Assembly: GCA_028290765.1 (NCBI GenBank)
Contig: JAQGJF010000042.1
Span: 1-5,686 of the forward strand
Source: Tardiphaga sp.
GTDB lineage: Bacteria > Pseudomonadota > Alphaproteobacteria > Rhizobiales > Xanthobacteraceae
Reading direction: 5' to 3'
DNA: 5,686 nucleotides
Made by a program: the position numbers and the translations under genes. The notes under the pieces are model-generated. The model had not been told where the DNA came from, did not search any database, and worked only from the letters and a program-made list of their open reading frames with translations. Below, piece after piece: positions 1 through 5,239 of this stretch (positions are counted from its first letter, which is position 1; every line of letters begins with the position of its first letter).

Positions 1-194
1 AGGTCGGCGATGCAGCCCTCGAACGTGTCGCTATAGCCGCGCAGGCTGAAGGACGGGATCATCTCGTATTCATTGTAGTCCCACGCGCTGACGATGATGA
101 CGAAGATCAGCGGAAGGATGAAAAACAGCGCGAACACCAGCATCATCGGCCCGGCCTGCAGCCAGGCGATGAAGGATTTGCGCTCATCAGTCAT
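1..194 (-). CDS. ABC transporter permease, PotB/PotC-like, N-terminal fragment (cut by left edge)
   Basis: This is the first 64 codons of an inner-membrane permease; the rest lies left of the window. The protein starts MTDERKSFIAWLQ and has one strong hydrophobic span at about residues 15-37 (AGPMMLVFALFFILPLIFVI), followed by SAWDYNEYE and a first periplasmic loop. A first helix ending in 'ILPL' and followed by an S-x-x-x-Y loop is typical of binding-protein-dependent permeases of the spermidine/putrescine group. It follows the ATPase and binding-protein genes on the same strand, so it should be the channel subunit of that transporter. The start at 194 is the first ATG after an in-frame stop at 215-213. 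No Shine-Dalgarno precedes it (the stretch just upstream reads CCTCCT), so initiation may be weak or the start slightly different. It is separated from the binding-protein gene by 241 nt with two palindromic repeats. Family is fairly certain; PotB versus PotC and the substrate are not. Confidence 0.85.
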   Translation of the reverse strand, partial: MTDERKSFIAWLQAGPMMLVFALFFILPLIFVIIVSAWDYNEYEMIPSFSLRGYSDTFEGCIAD

Positions 195-228
195 AGGAGG
201 GCCGATCTCAGGTCATACGCGGGGGTTC

Positions 229-280
229 ACCTCTCCCCGCGCGCGAGGAGAGGTCGGCGCGTAGCGCCGGGTGAGGGGGC
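229..280 (-). repeat. Intergenic palindromic repeat, copy 1 (inverted relative to copy 2)
   Basis: This 52-bp unit contains two hairpins: ACCTCTCC (229-236) with GGAGAGGT (247-254), and CGGCGC (255-260) with GCGCCG (264-269), followed by GGTGAGGGGGC. Read on the minus strand it has the same module order as the unit at 371-426: GCCCCCTCACCCGG, a small hairpin, then an ACCTCTCC-type hairpin. The sequence type is, from memory, a common dispersed intergenic element in Bradyrhizobium and related genomes. It lies between the binding-protein and permease genes of the operon. Confidence 0.8.
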
Positions 281-370
281 GTCTCCACATGGGAGGAGGA
301 TGATATCAAAACGGCCCGCATATGCTGCAGTTCTCTTGGAGTTCATCGAAGCCGCGTTGTCGACGCTGGC

Positions 371-426
371 GCCCCCTCACCCGGATTGCTCCGCAATCCG
401 ACCTCTCCCCGCAAGCGGGGAGAGGT
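371..426 (+). repeat. Intergenic palindromic repeat, copy 2, with a perfect 12-bp hairpin
   Basis: This 56-bp unit begins GCCCCCTCACCCGG and contains a 7-bp hairpin (GGATTGC 383-389, loop TCC, GCAATCC 393-399). It ends in a perfect 12-bp stem (ACCTCTCCCCGC 401-412, loop AA, GCGGGGAGAGGT 415-426). It is the inverted partner of the unit at 229-280, with 90 bp between them. The two differ mainly in the sequence of the small inner hairpin while both remain foldable, which suggests that structure is conserved rather than exact sequence. It starts 9 nt past the stop codon of the binding-protein gene. Confidence 0.85.
401..426 (-). terminator. Strong hairpin just after the binding-protein gene; possible attenuator or mRNA stabiliser
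   Basis: A perfect 12-bp GC-rich stem with a 2-nt nominal loop begins 9 nt downstream of the TGA at 438-436. No T-tract follows it on the minus strand, so it is not a classical intrinsic terminator. By analogy with the palindromes between malE and malF in enteric bacteria, such a structure after a binding-protein gene can protect the upstream message and reduce expression of the downstream permease. The role here is inferred. Confidence 0.35.
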
Positions 427-435
427 AAGACGGCA

Positions 436-1728
436 TCAAGCGGCGATGAATTCATTCCACTTGCGGACCATGTAGTCGTTCTCGTCCATCACGGCGTTCC
501 AGCAGGCCACGCCGCCCATGCGTTCGTCGTAGGAGCCGCCGTCGCGCACGCCGCCGGCCTTCTCCAGCGTGGTGCCGTCCGGCGCCTTGATGTCGCCGGC
601 CGCCGCCTTGCCTTCCATCCAGTAGCCCCATTCGTCGGCCGTCATGTTGGCCTTGGCGGTGGAGAGCACGGCGGAATAGTAGCCCTGCCGGTTGAGGTAG
701 GCGCCGGCCCAGCCGGACAGGAACCAGTTGACGAATTCATAGGCCAGGTCGAGCTTCGGTCCCGCCACCGCCTTGGACACGCAGAAACCCGAAGCCCACG
801 ACCGATAGCCTTCCTTGAGCGGCTGGAAGGTGCAGGCGATGCCCATCGAGCCCACCTTGGTTACCGCGGGCGACCACATCGACTGGATCACGGTTTCGCC
901 CGACGCCATCAGGTTGACGGATTCGTTGAAGTCCTTCCAGAAGGCGCGGAACTGGCCGGCCTTCTTGGCTTCGGTCATGACCTTCATGGTCAGGTCGATC
1001 TCGGCCTTGGTCATGTTGCCCTTGTCGGCATATTTGTGCTGGCCGCTGGCTTCGACCACCATGGCGGCGTCCATGATGCCGATCGAGGGAATGTTGAGGA
1101 TCGAGGCCTTGCCCTTGAATTCGGGGTTGAGCAGTTCGGCCCACGACCCGATCGGGCGCTTGATCAGGTCGGGCCGGATGCCGAGCGTATCGGCGTTGTA
1201 GACGGTCGGGATCAGGGTGACGAATTCGGTCTGCGTGGCCGAGAATTTCTTCGAGTTGGCGCCGTCGAGATACAGCACCTTCCAGGGGGCGGTGCCCTGC
1301 GAGCCGATCTTCTTGCCGTTCGGCAGTTGCCCCTTGGTGAACACCGGCGTGATGTTGTCGAATTCCTTGATCTTCTTGGCATCGAGGGCAAGGATGTTGC
1401 CCGACGGCACCAGCTTCTTCAGCGAGAAATATTCGGTGTCGAGCACGTCGAAGGAATTCGGCTGGGTGATGACGCGCTTGGTGACGTCGTCGGTGGTCGC
1501 GGTGATGTATTCGATCTTGATGCCGGTATCCGCGAGGCACTTCTTGGCGATATCGTCGCCTTCGTTCACCGCGGTGCCGAGATAGCGCAGCACCTTGGGC
1601 TCGGCCGAGTGGACGTAGGGAAATCCGGTGATCGCGCCGGAGCCGGCGGCAAGGCCGGCCACGCCGGCGGCGCCCTTGAGCAGATTGCGGCGGCTGATGC
1701 TTTTTTTCATTTTCAAGAGATCGGTCAT
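436..1728 (-). CDS. Tat-exported periplasmic binding protein of a Pot-type (COG0687-like) ABC transporter
   Basis: This 430-aa solute-binding protein would capture substrate in the periplasm and deliver it to the permease. The N-terminus carries a twin-arginine signal: SRRNLLKG (residues 12-19, RR at 13-14), a weakly hydrophobic Ala/Gly-rich stretch (20-35), and likely cleavage near VHS-A-EP (41-42). The mature part resembles PotD/PotF-like proteins: 'NSFDVLDTEY' near 91-100, 'VYNADTLG' near 176-183, and GSWAELLNPEFKGK (194-207), a hallmark segment of this group. Length fits the family's upper range. The start at 1728 is chosen because GGAG (1738-1735) sits 6 nt before this ATG; a TTG at 1740 and an ATG at 1734 in the same frame overlap or abut that motif. 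The gene lies 17 nt after the ATPase gene, in the same operon. Codons 7-9 contain a run of seven A, a possible slippage site. Substrate unknown: polyamine-like by family, but binding residues were not checked. Confidence 0.93.
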   Translation of the reverse strand: MTDLLKMKKSISRRNLLKGAAGVAGLAAGSGAITGFPYVHSAEPKVLRYLGTAVNEGDDIAKKCLADTGIKIEYITATTDDVTKRVITQPNSFDVLDTEYFSLKKLVPSGNILALDAKKIKEFDNITPVFTKGQLPNGKKIGSQGTAPWKVLYLDGANSKKFSATQTEFVTLIPTVYNADTLGIRPDLIKRPIGSWAELLNPEFKGKASILNIPSIGIMDAAMVVEASGQHKYADKGNMTKAEIDLTMKVMTEAKKAGQFRAFWKDFNESVNLMASGETVIQSMWSPAVTKVGSMGIACTFQPLKEGYRSWASGFCVSKAVAGPKLDLAYEFVNWFLSGWAGAYLNRQGYYSAVLSTAKANMTADEWGYWMEGKAAAGDIKAPDGTTLEKAGGVRDGGSYDERMGGVACWNAVMDENDYMVRKWNEFIAA

Positions 1729-1734
1729 GGTCAT

Positions 1735-1738
1735 CTCC
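1735..1738 (-). promoter_or_regulatory. Ribosome binding site of the binding-protein gene (decides start)
   Basis: GGAG on the minus strand lies 6 nt before the ATG at 1728-1726. It directly abuts the ATG at 1734 and overlaps the TTG at 1740, so translation most likely begins at 1728. It falls in the 17-nt gap after the ATPase stop codon (1748-1746). Confidence 0.65.
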
Positions 1739-1745
1739 AAGGATG

Positions 1746-2780
1746 TCAGGCCGTCGTTTCGGGCGACGTGACGGTTGCGGAAGGGCTGCTCTTCAAGGGG
1801 CTGGCGATCGCCGGATTCCAGGTGGCGAGCACGCGCTCGCCAACGCTGTAATTGGCGGCGTCATACTGGCTCTCGGTCAGTTGGGCCGAAATGTCGCTGC
1901 CGCCGTCGGCGGCGATGGCGACGCGGATATAGGTGCCTTGATATTCGACTTCGCTCACGGTGCCGGGGACCGACGGTCCGTCGACGGCCTCGTTCGGCTT
2001 TTTCAGCACCAGGCAATCGTTGCGAACCGCGACCTTCTCGCCACCGAACGCGATGACGTTGTGGCCGCCGATGAATTTCGCGGTGAATTCGGTCTGCGGA
2101 TGGTTGAAGATGTCGCGCGGCGAGCCCTGCTGTTCGATCCGCCCGCCATTCATCAGCACCACGATATTGGCCAGCGCCATCGCCTCGTCCTGGCCGTGCG
2201 TGACATGGATGAAGGTGATGCCGAGTTCGCGCTGCAGCTTCTTCAGTTCGGTGCGCATCCGCAGCCGCAGGAACGGATCGAGCGCGGACAGTGGCTCGTC
2301 GAGCAGCAGGATCTGCGGCGAGGTGATCAGCGCGCGGGCGAGCGCCACCCGCTGCTGCTGGCCGCCGGACAATTGAGCGGGAAGCCGTCCGGCATAATTC
2401 TGCATGTCGACGAGTTCGAGCAGTTTTCTGGCCTCGGCGTGACGCGCCGCCTTGGCGACGCCGCGCATCTTCAGGGCGAAGGCCACATTGTCGATGACGG
2501 ACAGATGCGGAAACAGCGCATAGGACTGGAACATCATCGACGTGTTGCGTTCGGCGGGCGGCAGGTCGGTCACGTTTCGCGGACCGACGATAATGTCTCC
2601 GGACGACGCCGATTCATGACCGGCGACCATGCGCAAGGTCGAGGTCTTGCCGCAGCCGGACGGCCCGAGCAGGCAGCAATAGGATCCGGCCGGAATTTTC
2701 AGGTTGATCGCATCGACGGCCGTGACATGGCCGTACATCTTCGTCAGCTGCACCAGCTCCAACGCCGCCGTGGTGGTCAT
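1746..2780 (-). CDS. ABC transporter ATP-binding subunit, PotA-like, with C-terminal TOBE-like region
   Basis: This 344-aa cytoplasmic ATPase would energise import by the transporter encoded downstream. All nucleotide-binding motifs are intact: Walker A GPSGCGKT (39-46), Q-loop MFQSYALF with Q85, signature LSGGQQQR (137-144), Walker B ILLLDEP (157-163, D161 and catalytic E162), D-loop SALD (165-168) and switch H195 in THGQDEA. Residues about 240-330 form the accessory region of the MalK/PotA type, with a TOBE-like segment (PGTVSEVEYQGTYIRV, 272-287). The length suits PotA/MalK-class proteins. The reading frame is open far upstream, but homology begins at MTTTAALELVQL. An ATG two codons earlier (2786) is equally possible, and neither has a strong Shine-Dalgarno. 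It is the first gene of the operon, with a sigma-54-type promoter about 90 nt upstream of the start. Function is certain at class level; substrate is not. Confidence 0.95.
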   Translation of the reverse strand: MTTTAALELVQLTKMYGHVTAVDAINLKIPAGSYCCLLGPSGCGKTSTLRMVAGHESASSGDIIVGPRNVTDLPPAERNTSMMFQSYALFPHLSVIDNVAFALKMRGVAKAARHAEARKLLELVDMQNYAGRLPAQLSGGQQQRVALARALITSPQILLLDEPLSALDPFLRLRMRTELKKLQRELGITFIHVTHGQDEAMALANIVVLMNGGRIEQQGSPRDIFNHPQTEFTAKFIGGHNVIAFGGEKVAVRNDCLVLKKPNEAVDGPSVPGTVSEVEYQGTYIRVAIAADGGSDISAQLTESQYDAANYSVGERVLATWNPAIASPLKSSPSATVTSPETTA

Positions 2781-2866
2781 CCGCATCCAGTCCGCATTGT
2801 TTACCGAGGATTCGGGCCCCTTGGTGTTCCGGCAGGTTTTTCGGAAAGGCCATCCGGGAAAACAAA

Positions 2867-2883
2867 TGCAACGGATGTGCCAG
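2867..2883 (-). promoter_or_regulatory. Sigma-54 (RpoN) -24/-12 promoter for the ABC operon
   Basis: The minus strand reads CTGGCACATCCGTTGCA. This matches the sigma-54 consensus YTGGCACR-N4-TTGCW: the -24 box is CTGGCAC (2883-2877) and the -12 box TTGCA (2871-2867), and the invariant GG and GC are exactly 12 bp apart. Transcription would start near 2856, giving a leader of about 75 nt before the ATPase start codon. Position, strand and spacing agree with promotion of the ATPase-binding protein-permease operon. Such promoters need an AAA+ activator such as NtrC, NifA or a dedicated regulator; none is encoded in the window. No convincing NtrC or NifA site was seen. A one-mismatch IHF-like core (AATCAA-N4-GTG, 2945-2933, minus strand) lies upstream but is weak. 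Confidence 0.75.
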
Positions 2884-2892
2884 AGCGGTGGA

Positions 2893-2907
2893 AAATCGGG
2901 CCGATTT
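2893..2907. promoter_or_regulatory. Perfect 15-bp dyad next to the sigma-54 promoter; candidate operator
   Basis: AAATCGG (2893-2899) and CCGATTT (2901-2907) are exact inverted repeats around a single central G. The dyad lies 9 nt upstream of the -24 box, centred about 44 bp upstream of the predicted transcription start. That is closer than usual enhancer sites, so it could be an operator for a repressor or co-regulator, or chance. The binding protein is unknown. Confidence 0.35.
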
Positions 2908-2971
2908 GAAGGGGTTGGCGTGTCTCCGCTGGCACGGCGTTGATTCTGCTTGAGGAGGCTCCGAGGGAAGC

Positions 2972-3126
2972 CCTCATCCTGAGGAGCGCGCTCTTGCGCG
3001 CGTCTCGTCCGCCTACGTTGCTTCGCAACTTCGGCGCGATGCATTGTTTCCGGCTTGCCGAGCCGAAGCCCGTAGGGCGAAGGCTGGTTCGAGACGGCGC
3101 TGAAGAAGCGCCTCCTCACCATGAGG
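2972..3126. repeat. 155-bp compound palindromic intergenic element
   Basis: The left arm (2972-3007) starts CCTCATCCTGAGGAG and ends GTCTCG. The right arm (3090-3126) starts CGAGAC and ends CTCCTCACCATGAGG. The arms are long imperfect inverted repeats of each other and each end is itself a small hairpin. Further hairpins lie inside: GCGCGC (2986-2991) with GCGCGC (2996-3001), GTTGC (3017-3021) with GCAAC (3025-3029), and CGGCT (3051-3055) with AGCCG (3061-3065). The terminal sequences resemble a dispersed intergenic repeat I recall from Bradyrhizobium genomes. It occupies much of the 520-nt non-coding stretch 2781-3300, which otherwise holds the sigma-54 promoter, a dyad and the hairpin at 3206-3240. 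No transposase gene is present. Confidence 0.7.
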
Positions 3127-3205
3127 TTTCCCTGCGGCACCTGCCAACCGGCGAACGGAGAGTATGTTAATCGGTGAGTTAAGCCCGCTTGGATGGCGTC
3201 AGATG

Positions 3206-3240
3206 GCCGGCTTCGGTGGAAACCACCGCAAACCGCCGGC
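3206..3240 (-). terminator. Two-part hairpin downstream of the 66-aa gene; possible transcript end
   Basis: An inner perfect stem CGGTGG (3214-3219), loop AAA, CCACCG (3223-3228) is enclosed by GCCGGC (3206-3211) and GCCGGC (3235-3240). It lies about 60 nt past the stop of the small minus-strand gene. There is no T-tract after it on the minus strand, so a role as intrinsic terminator is uncertain. Confidence 0.25.
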
Positions 3241-3300
3241 ACGAACCGAGCGGCTTGCCTAAAAATTAGCCAATCACGTCAAGGTTGAGGCAGTCGGCAT

Positions 3301-3501
3301 CTACCGGATCGCGGACGTATCCGAACTGGTGAGTACCACCGGCTTGCCGGCCTTCATCACCTTCGCCGTCTGGGTCGAGCCGCCATCGTTACCGAGCCGA
3401 GCCGACACGCCAACGCCTGCGATGATGGTTCCTGCGACGAGCGCGACGATCACGATCTTGAGGTGGGTGGTGCGATCTGCGCTGTAGATCGAATGGTTCA
3501 T
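3301..3501 (-). CDS. Small single-span membrane or exported protein, 66 aa, function unknown
   Basis: The protein has a short polar N-terminus (MNHSIYSADRTTHLK), one hydrophobic span at about residues 14-33 (LKIVIVALVAGTIIAGVGVS), and a 30-residue Ser/Thr/Lys-rich tail ending in KPVVLTSSDTSAIR. The positive residues before the span and polar tail after it suggest an N-in anchor with the tail in the periplasm; an uncleaved signal anchor is likelier than secretion because no clear cleavage site is seen. The start is supported by GGAGG (3511-3507, minus strand) 5 nt before the ATG. The N-terminal pattern and the 'KAGKPVVLTSS' tail resemble small hypothetical proteins I recall from Bradyrhizobium, which favours a real gene over a chance frame. 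It stands alone: divergent from the aminopeptidase gene, and more than 500 nt from the ABC operon on the same strand. I do not recognise a function. Confidence 0.75.
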   Translation of the reverse strand: MNHSIYSADRTTHLKIVIVALVAGTIIAGVGVSARLGNDGGSTQTAKVMKAGKPVVLTSSDTSAIR

Positions 3502-3547
3502 GGAAGCCTCCCGGCGTCATTCAACGCCTCTGTTGATGCCACTAATA

Positions 3548-3567
3548 GGCCCGGTCTGTTTCGGGCC
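3548..3567. other. Perfect 6-bp inverted repeat upstream of the 66-aa gene
   Basis: GGCCCG (3548-3553) and CGGGCC (3562-3567) flank an 8-nt spacer, about 47 nt before the start codon of the minus-strand small gene. It may form a leader hairpin or be an operator; in such GC-rich DNA it could be chance. The rest of the 289-nt divergent intergenic region (3502-3790) holds an AT-rich patch near 3682-3702 that could carry promoter elements, but no convincing -35/-10 pair was found on either strand. Confidence 0.25.
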
Positions 3568-3790
3568 GACGGCGCGGGAGGTGGAAAACGGTTTCGTCGC
3601 AGGCCTCGATTGTTTCGTCGGGCCGGCCGCTGCGGCAATGCCGCGCGGGGCAAATACCGCCGGACGGACTGGCGTAGACGATTGGTATTCCTATATTTTT
3701 TCTGTCACCAGGCGCCGATTTGGTGAGGCTCGACCCAGCCATCCCGGATGAAGTAAAGTAAGCTGTCCCCCTCCCACAGGCCAAACCCGC

Positions 3791-5047
3791 ATGAACCCAC
3801 ATCCGCGCAACATTGCCGCCTCGATCGATCCCGTGAAACTCGACCGGCTGGCCGAAGTGGCCGTCAAGATCGGCCTGCAGCTTCAGCCCGGTCAGGACCT
3901 TTTGCTGACCGCGCCGGCCGCGGCGCTACCGCTGGTGCGGCGGATCGCCGAGCACGCCTATAAGGCCGGCGCCGGCCTGGTCACGCCGTTCTTCTCGGAC
4001 GAGGAAATCACGCTGTCGCGCTATCGCTTCGGCGCCGACGACAGTTTCGACCGCGCCGCGAGCTGGCTCTATGAGGGCATGGCAAAGGCGTTTGCCGGTA
4101 ATACCGCGCGCCTCGCTATTGTCGGCGACAATCCGATGCTGCTGTCCGGCGAAGCTCCGGCCAAGGTCGCGCGCGCCAGCAAGGCCAATTCCATCGCCTA
4201 CCAGCCGGCGCTGGAGAAGATCGTCAATTTCGAGGTCAACTGGAACATCATCGCCTATCCGAGCGCGTCCTGGGCGAAGCAGGTGTTTCCCGACGAGGAA
4301 GAGGCGGTGGCGGTGGCCAAACTCGCCGACGCCATCTTTGCCGCCTCGCGCGTCGACAACGACAACGCGGTCGCGGCGTGGGAAAAACACAATGCGGTCC
4401 TGCGCGAGCGGACCGAATGGCTGAACGGCCAGCGCTTTCATGCGCTGCATTATGCCGGGCCCGGCACCGATTTGACGATCGGTCTCGCCGACGCCCATGA
4501 ATGGCAGGGTGGCGCATCGACCGCCAAGAACGGCATCACCTGCAACGCCAACATTCCGACCGAAGAGGTCTTCACCACGCCGCATGCGCGGCGGGTGGAC
4601 GGACATGTGATCAGCAGCAAGCCTTTGTCCTATCAGGGCTCGCTGATCGACAATATCGCGGTGCGGTTCGAAGCCGGGCGCATCGTCGAGGCCAGGGCCA
4701 CGCGCGGCGAGGAAGTGCTCAACAAGGTGCTCGACACCGACGAAGGCGCGCGGCGGCTGGGCGAGGTGGCGCTGGTGCCGCATTCCTCGCCGATCTCGAA
4801 AAGCGGGCTATTGTTCTTCAATACCTTGTTCGACGAGAACGCCGCCTGTCACATCGCGCTCGGCCAGTGCTATTCGAAATGCTTCCTCGATGGCGGCAAG
4901 CTGACGCCGGAGCAGATCGCGGCCCAGGGCGGTAACAAGAGCCTCATTCACATCGACTGGATGATCGGTTCGGGCGAGACCGATATCGACGGCCTTCACG
5001 CCGACGGCCGCCGCGTGCCGGTGTTCCGGAAGGGCGAGTGGGCCTGA
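3791..5047 (+). CDS. M29-family metallo-aminopeptidase (AmpS/AmpT/PepS type)
   Basis: This 418-aa cytoplasmic exopeptidase would release N-terminal amino acids from peptides using a two-metal centre. The N-terminal region (about 15-240) is the alpha/beta domain of the family, with 'VKIGLQLQPGQDLLL' (25-39) and 'NWNIIAYPSASWA' (150-162). The C-terminal catalytic region holds all six expected ligands: E259 in NIPTEEVFTTP, E325 in GEVALV, H354 in CHIALG, Y361 seven residues later, and H387 and D389 in IHIDWMIG. Length is normal for M29 (about 410 aa), so the gene appears complete and active. The ATG at 3791 precedes the conserved region by about 12 residues; only a poor AGG (3778-3780) lies upstream, so the start is weakly supported by ribosome-binding signal. 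The gene stands alone on the plus strand, with hairpins after its stop. Peptide turnover or scavenging is the likely role; substrate preference cannot be read from the sequence. Confidence 0.95.
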   Translation: MNPHPRNIAASIDPVKLDRLAEVAVKIGLQLQPGQDLLLTAPAAALPLVRRIAEHAYKAGAGLVTPFFSDEEITLSRYRFGADDSFDRAASWLYEGMAKAFAGNTARLAIVGDNPMLLSGEAPAKVARASKANSIAYQPALEKIVNFEVNWNIIAYPSASWAKQVFPDEEEAVAVAKLADAIFAASRVDNDNAVAAWEKHNAVLRERTEWLNGQRFHALHYAGPGTDLTIGLADAHEWQGGASTAKNGITCNANIPTEEVFTTPHARRVDGHVISSKPLSYQGSLIDNIAVRFEAGRIVEARATRGEEVLNKVLDTDEGARRLGEVALVPHSSPISKSGLLFFNTLFDENAACHIALGQCYSKCFLDGGKLTPEQIAAQGGNKSLIHIDWMIGSGETDIDGLHADGRRVPVFRKGEWA

Positions 5048-5073
5048 GACGGCCGATCCGGAGGGCATGATCG

Positions 5074-5125
5074 GGCCGGGGAACCCTCCCGGGCCGCCCA
5101 AACCGCGGTTTTTCCCTTTTTGGGC
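5074..5125 (+). terminator. Hairpin cluster with T-runs after the aminopeptidase gene; probable terminator region
   Basis: GGCCGGGG (5074-5081) pairs with CCCGGGCC (5088-5095) with one mismatch. GCCCAAA (5096-5102) then pairs with TTTGGGC (5119-5125) around a loop containing the palindrome AAACCGCGGTTT (5100-5111) and two T5 runs (5109-5113, 5117-5121). The first hairpin is only 27 nt past the aminopeptidase stop codon. The T-runs lie inside the second stem-loop rather than straight after the first stem, so this is not a textbook intrinsic terminator. Confidence 0.4.
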
Positions 5126-5190
5126 AGCCGGAGAGAACAACCGTTCCCGTCTGCGGGCAACTTTGAAAGACGGTTCCTTTGCTTCGGCGC

Positions 5191-5222
5191 TCAAATTCAC
5201 GACATATGAATGGTGAATTTGA
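5191..5222. promoter_or_regulatory. Perfect 10-bp inverted repeat (TCAAATTCAC-N12-GTGAATTTGA), candidate operator or leader hairpin
   Basis: TCAAATTCAC (5191-5200) and GTGAATTTGA (5213-5222) are exact reverse complements with a 12-nt spacer containing CATATG. The repeat lies immediately upstream of the small membrane-protein gene and overlaps its alternative starts at 5210 and 5222. A third half-site, GAATTTGA, recurs at 5258-5265. The centre-to-centre distance of the arms (22 bp, about two helical turns) would suit a dimeric regulator; as RNA it could form a 10-bp stem over the translation start. Confidence 0.45.
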
Positions 5223-5239
5223 TGCCCCGGATAACGAAA

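Noticed and set aside
227..346. 39-aa frame on the minus strand between binding-protein and permease genes
   Set aside because: Its second half is translated repeat sequence, it has no good ribosome binding site, and the composition is not protein-like.
322..1851. 509-aa open frame on the plus strand
   Set aside because: It is antisense to the binding-protein gene, rich in Gly/His/Arg/Val without recognisable domains, and begins within repeat DNA. Long antisense frames are expected in GC-rich genes.
1743..2909. 388-aa open frame on the plus strand
   Set aside because: It is antisense to the ATPase, whose motifs are all intact. The composition (Arg/Gly/Asp/His-rich, no motifs) is that of a shadow frame.
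2921..2936. NifA-type upstream site TGT-N10-ACA
   Set aside because: The sequence is TGT-N10-ACG, one mismatch in six fixed bases, which is close to chance expectation. It was not listed as a feature.
2929..2945. Plus-strand sigma-54-like motif CTGGCACGGCGTTGATT
   Set aside because: The -24 box is good, but spacing to TTG is one base short and the essential GC is GA. No gene follows on the plus strand.
2781..3242. N-terminal extension of the ATPase to residue MPAVCGG
   Set aside because: The extension runs through the sigma-54 promoter and the palindromic element, has no ABC homology and is Arg/Pro-rich. The family start is at about 2780.
3669..3697. Sigma-70 or sigma-54 promoter for the aminopeptidase gene
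   Set aside because: TATATT (3692-3697) is a fair -10, but the -35 position reads CTGGCG. As a sigma-54 site the GG/GC spacing fails.
3926..4783. 285-aa frame on the minus strand
   Set aside because: It is antisense to the aminopeptidase, which has all its metal ligands. No domain is recognisable in the antisense product.
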